From Haematobia irritans (Eukaryota; Arthropoda; Insecta; Diptera; Muscidae), in assembly GCF_050003625.1 (NCBI RefSeq), contig NC_134398.1:70750891-70814890 (forward strand): 64,000 nucleotides of DNA. Direction: 5' to 3'. Within the stretch, counting starts at the first letter, position 1. Every line of letters begins with the position of its first letter. This document shows positions 58,402 through 64,000 of the stretch, in pieces. The position numbers and the translations under genes were made by a program. The notes beneath the pieces are model-generated. The model was not told the origin of the DNA, searched no databases, and saw nothing but the letters and a program-made list of their open reading frames with translations.

Positions 58402-58729
58402 TAATTCCTACTCCAAACTATGACATCACCAAGCTTTGAGTAAATGATATATAATAAATTATATTTTCAAAATAATTTATCTATATTCACCTTTACTCTC
58501 ACGCTAATTCTTGAACCCTTCTCTGTAAATTAAATTAAGGTTTTTTCCCCACTTTTGCCTACAAAATCTAACTTAACACAATAAATATATAATATATTAA
58601 ATAAGTTAGCATAAATTTAAATATAGTATTTATTTGTTGCAATATCTTATAGATAAAATCTCAAAATTGTCGTCAACACTATATGTAAACCTATGAAATT
58701 TTGGATGAATAAAATGAATTGAATTGAAT
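57778..58729 (+). mobile_element. 5'-truncated jockey-type LINE
   Basis: Flanked by the 13-bp target duplication tgcaaggggagag (57765-57777 and 58730-58742). The 3' end is a short (GAATT)n tail. The upstream codons of the overlapping open frame (57728-57777) are flanking DNA, not the element. Confidence 0.85.
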
Positions 58730-58794
58730 TGCAAGGGGAGAGTCGCTAATATAATTTATTTTGCGTACTAACCTGGTAGTTTGCAATATGTGAG

Positions 58795-59030
58795 ATGCAT
58801 CACTCCTGATATCTTGTTGTACCAGCTTATGAAATCAATCAATAAGTCAAAATCAAAAAATCACTCCTGATATCTCCTATAACGGGTCACTTCCTAATAG
58901 GCGATTTTGTAAAAACTATTGGCGAGAAGTTATACAACTGACAACTCTATGAGCTGTCATGATGCGGAGAAAAAGGTATCAATTAAACACGTCTTGTGTT
59001 AGTGTCCTACATGTTTTTCCTTAAACAATC
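58795..59030 (+). repeat. LINE-A fragment
   Basis: Contains atcactcctgatatct twice (58800 and 58860), then cctataacgggtcacttcct, gagctgtcatgatgcgga and cttgtgttagtgtcctac; matches LINE-A at 19010-19160. Confidence 0.75.
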
Positions 59031-59795
59031 AAAATTATAAATGAAAACAAACTTATTCCTGTAAAATCTTGCCGAAATCTAGAGGCACAAGAAACTGCGC
59101 ATCAATTTAGTTAATTTTTCAATTGTTCGATTAATAAAATCTAAAACACTTCTTCAAAAAGTAATCACTAAACTCGTCGCTGGTATGGGTAACTAACCTC
59201 TATCGTTTTTTGAGGACAAACATTTCAAGTTTGGAGTCAAACCTTGAAATGTCTTATGACAGATCTGATTTGTTCAAATTGGCGCGATATACATACTAAA
59301 TAAGGACAGTTTGTCAAGTCATCACGGAGAGCTTTACATACAGATGACCATTGTGAATGTATGAGGATAACTCTACAACAACGTGCGCATAATGCTACCT
59401 CTGCGAGCAGTTAGCGCCATAAAGTTATTATTACTTCAAAGATATGCTGGCTCAAGCAGTTTAAGTCCATATGTTTTTGGAAATCCAAATACATTTAGAC
59501 TTGGCTACTTTGAAATACACTCATTATTACATTCGATGCAACTCGTCTAGTGACTAATTTTGTTCTTCTAGAATGAATTTTAAATAAAAATTTTCTGTGT
59601 ATTTTATATACTTTAGAATTTTGAATTAATAGTATGTTAAATTGAATAACATTATTACGTTCGTTTTAAAAAACTTGTCCTTCTAAACATAGGTTAATCA
59701 ACATGTGTATAAATCATGTTCTTTATCCTTTTGAATATCTAACTCTAAATGGATTTCCACAAAATTCGGCATTTCTAAAAGTGCTTACTCTCTCA
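59031..59795. other. Spacer, nothing recognised
   Basis: No open frames above 60 codons and no repeat ends seen. Confidence 0.45.
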
Positions 59796-59799
59796 GGTA

Positions 59800-60050
59800 A
59801 ATCAGAATGAAACTTTGGCCCCTGTGGTCATATAAATCTAAATCGGGCGAAAGATATATTGTGGAACTGTATGTGAATCAGAAGTGATTCCAACCACCTA
59901 GAATGTCACTTCCACTTCCTGTTGTTTTACGTAAATCGGGGTAAACCCTTCATATAATCTAAGTCGGGCGAAAGATATACATAGTAGCCTTCGGCATGCG
60001 TATCTAGAATGTCATTTCTACATTCTGTACAAAATTTCACGTAAATCGGA
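59800..60050 (+). repeat. F2 fragment, diverged
   Basis: Repeats with ctaaatcgggcgaaagatat and ggcccctgtggtcatat, as inside F2 at 14.7 kb; no ends. Confidence 0.65.
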
Positions 60051-60054
60051 ACAA

Positions 60055-60243
60055 ATATTTGGCAGGAATCGCAAAGCCAACACCAATAGTTATCGTAATG
60101 CTGTAGAAAATTTGGATGCAGAGACCGGTCTTCTCCCAGAAGTCAGCACAGATGCTCAATCTTTTTATTCCAAATTTGTTGAAATATAGCTCAATGTCAA
60201 ATATTCCATCCATTGCAGTAAAGTGTGTTCTTTCCATAAAAAA
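60055..60243 (-). pseudogene. LINE-C C-terminal fragment
   Basis: The minus strand encodes MERTHFTAMDGIFDIELYFN, closely matching the plus-strand fragment at 62115-62200. It is the extreme C-terminus of a non-LTR retrotransposon ORF2. Confidence 0.6.
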
Positions 60244-60249
60244 TCTAGA

Positions 60250-61236
60250 ACATTCAAGGTTAGGTTAGTTTAAAGTGGCAGTCTGATTTTGTTTCAGGCT
60301 CACTTATGCTATGGTCACACTTGACAAATATGTGACAGAAATCATATATGGACACTTCCATTTTTAACCGCTGAGCCTCTCGATTATTTTCTTCTCTTGA
60401 ACCAACCAGAGTGATCCAAAAACATTAGCAGATTGCTTAAGTTAACGTCTTCTAGGTCCGCCAGTAATCTAAAGCTCTATACCCCTAAAATTCGCTTATG
60501 CCTTACACAAAATGCAGGACACACACAAGAGGCGTTTAATTGATTTCTTTTCCTCCGCATCATGGCAGGTCATACAGTAGTGAGTATACTTCGCGGCAAT
60601 AGTTTTTACAAAATCGCCTATCAGGCAACGTCTCGTTATTGCAGATATCATGAGTGATATCTGACGTCTTGATATCTAGCATAGGTTAGGTTAGGTGGCA
60701 GCCCGATGTATCAGGCTCACTTAGACTATTCAGTCCATTGTGATACCACATTGGTGAACTTCTCTCTTATCACTGAGTGCTGCCCGATTCCATGTTAAGC
60801 TCAATGACAAGGGACCTCCTTTTTATAGCCGAGTCCGAATGGCGTTCCTCATTGCAGTGAAACCACTTAGAGAAGCTTTGAAACCCTCTGAAATGTCACC
60901 AGCATTACTGAGGTGGGATAATATACCGCTGAAAAGCTTTTTTGGTGTTCGGTCGAAGCAGGAATCGAACGCAAGGCGGGCATGCTTACCATTGCACCAC
61001 GGTGGCTCCCGTGGTGCACACTAGATATCTAGTGTGCGATTTAAGTTTAAATGGGGCCATATTTGCTTGGTGTCGTTACAACCCTTTCAATTCTCCCATC
61101 GAACATTTAACATCATAACAGCCTTCTCACGCAGTAAGAGCTTGCAGGTAGCCAGAGACATACCAACAGATTCTAGCTCCCTTGGAATATGTAAGGTAGT
61201 TCCTAGCCTTGCAAAATCATCCCCACCCATATTAGG
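60250..61236 (-). mobile_element. LINE-A copy 2 (minus), split by SINE-A
   Basis: The low end is the 3' tail (ggttaggttag, ggcagtctg). Upstream regions match LINE-A 18740-19250 in reverse: gtccgccagtaatct, cctccgcatcatggcagg, cctatcaggcaac, then, beyond the SINE, gatttaagtttaaatgg and cccatcgaacattt. It keeps about 120 bp near the 3' end (gaaccaaccagagtgatcca) that are deleted in the 16.8-kb copy. Confidence 0.75.
60682..61010 (-). mobile_element. SINE-A copy 4, full length
   Basis: Same structure as 35588-35919: (CCTAA)n-type tail at the low end, LINE-A-like tail, body, and tRNA-like head ending ggtggctccc. A small deletion removed part of the head between the anticodon region and the B box. 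gatatctag occurs on both sides of the insertion area, but the exact target duplication is unclear. Confidence 0.85.
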
Positions 61237-61438
61237 CATATAGCATTAGATTACTGGCGGACCTGGAAAAAGTTAACTTCAGTAGTCTGCCAATGTTTTT
61301 GGAACAATCTGGTTGGTTCAACAGAAGAAAATAAGCGAGAAGGTTCAGCGGTTAAAACTATATGTGCCCATATGTAATAGGTACTTGTAGTTAATATGGT
61401 AAACTAAATCGGGCTGCCACTTTAACCTAACCTAACCT
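61237..61438 (+). mobile_element. LINE-A 3' fragment, copy 3
   Basis: From catatagcattagattactg to tcgggctgccactttaacc and cctaacctaacct. It lies head-to-head with copy 2. Both have 3' tails, so they are separate insertions and not one twin-primed element. Confidence 0.75.
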
Positions 61439-61443
61439 ATGGT

Positions 61444-61650
61444 AGTAGGCGAACTCTTTTCTATGCGTCATACATTTTATCTGGATGAAATGTGTATGTT
61501 TGGCATAATCGATATTGCTGCTTTGTTATGGGATCGATAAAACATTTATCGAAATTTTACTTACGTCCAACAATTCTTATCGTTCGGCCTTACTCTGAGA
61601 TTCTTAACAGATATTCCGTTTCGAAAACTTATAGTCTGGACGGAGAATAA
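61444..61650 (-). repeat. MITE family Y copy 2, diverged
   Basis: The reverse strand contains gataaatgttttatcgatcc and cagcaatatcgattatgcc, matching the centre of copy 1 at 57432-57680. The terminal repeats are degraded. Confidence 0.55.
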
Positions 61651-61889
61651 TGTACAAATTTTTCAAATAAAGGTGGGTATTAAGTTCGAGTTTAGCCGCT
61701 GAAATCGCCTAATCGCCACAAAATCATAAATCGCCGCTTCGTTATGGCAACGTGACACTTTTTTACTGAATAATATACATTAAAATAATAAAAGACAATA
61801 CTATTTACTATATCGAAAGTGACTTTAATTTCCGACTGTGTCGAAAAGGCCTTGGTTTAGTAATGCGGCAGTAAACTCACTGCAGTCTG

Positions 61890-62285
61890 CAATTTTACAC
61901 CACATAAGGTCCGCGTAATTGATTCTCCTGAGTGTGATTCATGTGGTGGTGTGCAGACACCATCCCATGTAATCTTTGAATGCCCTAAACTAGAAATGCC
62001 CATATGTAATAGGTACTTTTAGTTAATGTGGTATCACAATTGATTGAATAGTCTAAGTGAGCCTGAAACTAAATTGGGCTGCCAAACGAACCTTTCCTCG
62101 AATGCCCTAAATTGTTTATGGAAAGAACGCACTTTACTGAACTGGATGGAATATTTGACATTGAGCAGTATTTAAACAAATTTGGAATAAACGGATTGAA
62201 CACCTTTGCTGACCGCTCTGCATCTAAATTTTCTACAGCATTATGATGACTATTGGTATTGGCTTTGTGATTTCGGGCCAAATAA
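61890..62285 (+). pseudogene. LINE-C ORF2 C-terminal pseudogene, split by LINE-A tail
   Basis: Encodes SPECDSCGGVQTPSHVIFEC (the Cys/His motif found near the C-terminus of many non-LTR RT proteins), is interrupted at 61990-62099, then MERTHFTELDGIFDIEQYLN followed by stops. Confidence 0.65.
61990..62099 (+). mobile_element. LINE-A 3'-end insertion, 110 bp
   Basis: Flanked by the 12-bp duplication gaatgccctaaa (61978-61989 and 62100-62111). Contains aaatgcccatatgtaatagg, tggtatcacaattgattgaa and aaattgggctgcca. Extreme 5' truncation. Confidence 0.85.
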
Positions 62286-62492
62286 TTACCCTAACGTCGC
62301 CCTCGCCGTCGCTTTTAAGTCGTCCAGTCATTCATTTGGTATTTCTGTAGAGTGGCGACGACGACGATTACTTTTTGTACCAATTACAATACTCGCTAAT
62401 AAAAGGCCGATATCACTACAAAACAATCAGCTGATATGCAAAAAATGAATTTTAATTTCATCTATTTAATTTGACGCGGGAAAAAATGTGAA
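62286..62492. other. Spacer, nothing recognised
   Basis: A short stretch with a gtcgcc/cgacgacgac-type local inverted similarity. No gene. Confidence 0.35.
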
Positions 62493-62494
62493 TA

Positions 62495-62707
62495 CAGTAT
62501 GTCAAGAAAGTGTTTTGACAATAGGTTAAAAATTATGTTTTGTTTCAAAATTAAATATAATGAAATTTAAAAAAATATTTTATTATGTATTTTGCAAAGT
62601 ATACATACGTACACAGCATTGCTGCAAAAAAATAAAATATTTAATATTTCAATAATTTCTGGAATTTGAAATATTTGGCAATGTCAAAAGACTTTCTTGA
62701 CATACTG
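62495..62707. mobile_element. Tc1/mariner-type MITE, 213 bp
   Basis: TA at 62493-62494 and 62708-62709. Terminal inverted repeats CAGTATGTCAAGAAAGTGTT (left) and CAGTATGTCAAGAAAGTCTT (right, reverse-complemented) continue ttgaca. AT-rich centre. Confidence 0.85.
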
Positions 62708-62709
62708 TA

Positions 62710-63085
62710 TATATTCAAGGACAGTAAAAGCTTCCAAAACTATGAAAATGGCGATGACGGATCAATGGCACAAGGATCATCGTGAAAGAAAAAAATCAGC
62801 TGCTGTGCAGAACTGAATTTTAATTATTTGCGTTTCAAATGCTGTTTGTTTTTAATCCAATTTTGACTTGGAAAATCAAAACAAATGATGAATTTTATTC
62901 GGGAAATGATCTACATTATCTATGTTTGGTGCTAAATAAAATACATTGGCCTTGAAGGGTTTCTATTAAAAGTAAATGGAATTGATTGTGCAGTTTTCTT
63001 TTCTATGATGTGAATCTGATGACCATAGCATACTTATATACAGATCTTTGTCAATTTAGTATAAATAGCGCATTTTTATATCAAT
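62710..63085. other. AT-rich spacer
   Basis: Nothing recognised. Confidence 0.4.
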
Positions 63086-63647
63086 TAGGCTGTCCATTAC
63101 ATCTCTTTTAAAGAGAACATGTTCTCTTTTTGTGTTCGTATCTTTTTGTTCACTCTCTTTTTTTGGTGCCGTATTTTTATGTCCAACAGTGCTCTTGATG
63201 TTCTCTATTTCAAAAAATCCTAGATTGATGGAATTTTATTTATTTAGTAGGAATTCGACATAATTGTTCGCCACTAATTGTTTACTGGGTTAAATCTGTT
63301 GACAAATTAAAGGGCGGAGCACAATTGCGACGTTTCGACGTACGGCGTAAAAATTAGAAATAGATGTAATTGAACGTACGACGTAAATACGCCAACACGT
63401 TGTCGCCGTCAATTTATTTTGTTTATTTTTTAAGAAAATGTGATTCTTTTTGTTTTTTATTGTTTTATTATATATTTATTTCGTTGTTTCTATCATTAGT
63501 AACTAGTATTATTTTAATTTTAACATCAATAAAATTATTAATTATTTAATAAAGAATTTTTTTTATTGTAAACTCTTTTTTAGTTAAAATGTTCTCTTTT
63601 TTTAAAGCGAAAGTTCTCTTTTGAAAATTATCCATATGGAAACCCTA
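63086..63647. mobile_element. hAT-like MITE, 562 bp
   Basis: Octamers atatcaat (63078-63085) and atgtcaat (63648-63655) match at seven of eight positions. Ends are TAGGCTGTCCAT and, reverse-complemented, TAGGGTTTCCAT. Near both ends are gttctcttt repeats, including the 20-bp palindrome AAAGAGAACATGTTCTCTTT at 63110-63129. A second inverted motif, cgtacggcgtaaa / gtacgacgtaaat, is at about 63340-63390. Confidence 0.6.
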
Positions 63648-63655
63648 ATGTCAAT

Positions 63656-64000
63656 AGATTTGTGATCGTAATCAGCTCAGGACTCCTTGATATACAACAT
63701 GAGTTTCTCAAAGAGTGGAAGCTGGAGTAAATACTTGAACAATATAGATTTTTTAAATAGTAGTTACAGCTTTTCTACCATTTGTTAAAATTTGTCTCTA
63801 AAGGCCTAAGGCATGGAACTACAAACCATTTGTTCCAACCGCTTATAAATCGTTGAAGTCGGTCTAGCTCATCTAATGGCAGATCCTTTTTTTCATTTTT
63901 TGTAGTTTTTGAAGATTATCAATCTTATCAATTTCCAATTTTTTAAATTTATTTTTAAATTGATCGATTATTAAAATCTAAAACACTTCTTCAAAAATCT
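63656..64000. other. Right end of window, nothing recognised
   Basis: AT-rich. The phrase taaaatctaaaacacttctt near 63974 also occurs at 59138-59157, so a dispersed repeat may start here and run off the window. Confidence 0.4.

Noticed and set aside
60250..61438. Single LINE-A with 5' inversion (twin priming)
   Set aside because: Both head-to-head parts carry their own 3' tails, so they are two insertions.

Overview
The window is typical of a large, AT-rich, repeat-dense dipteran genome. A muscid or other calyptrate fly fits best. This is inferred from the mini-me/DINE-like repeats with (GTCY)n tracts, the rosa-type DD41D transposases, the BEL/Pao element and the tRNA-derived SINEs; no single-copy host gene anchors it. 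I found no convincing host protein-coding gene, rRNA or CRISPR array. Nearly everything that can be named is a transposable element or its debris. Most short open frames are by-products of tandem repeats. Family names used here (F1, F2, F3, T, X, Y, SINE-A to D, LINE-A to C) are local labels.

Layout. 1-7.1 kb: a degenerate repeat block, then two F1 elements carrying 30-bp and 153-bp tandem repeats, separated by a SINE. 8.5-11.5 kb: a three-level nest, hAT-like element > rosa (DD41D) transposon > second hAT. 11.5-14.2 kb: mostly non-repetitive DNA without a gene. 14.2-19.5 kb: an F2 element, then an F3 element split by a 2.6-kb LINE (RT + RNase H) with an 11-bp target duplication. 19.7-23.2 kb: copies of family T with an embedded tRNA-like segment. 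23.2-35.4 kb: a 12.1-kb BEL/Pao retrotransposon (minus strand) with 5-bp target duplications, both LTRs, a primer binding site, a polypurine tract, a 1687-codon gag-pol frame, an extra third ORF and a very long 5' leader. 35.4-37.6 kb: SINEs and a foldback element. 37.6-42.7 kb: a four-level nest, TA-flanked element > F1 > hAT > F2. 42.9-45.2 kb: a hAT-like and a PIF/Harbinger-like non-autonomous element. 48.9-55.2 kb: T copies, a nest of TA-flanked family X > Helitron > rosa, two tRNA-derived SINEs and another F1. 57-62.7 kb: a 5'-truncated jockey element, LINE-A and LINE-C pieces, another SINE and several MITEs. 63.1-63.6 kb: a hAT-like MITE.

How the parts relate. The SINE-A tail matches the 3' end of LINE-A, including a (CCTAA)n-type tail, so LINE-A machinery probably mobilises SINE-A. 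The two rosa copies keep their terminal repeats and a catalytic-domain coding region but have lost most of the DNA-binding domain. The BEL/Pao element is the only one with a nearly intact enzymatic reading frame. Its unusual third ORF, a second zinc-knuckle plus protease-like module whose catalytic Asp is replaced, and its 5.3-kb leader are the most interesting features here. Target duplications and terminal repeats were read directly from the sequence. Family names rest on motif recognition, not on database searches.
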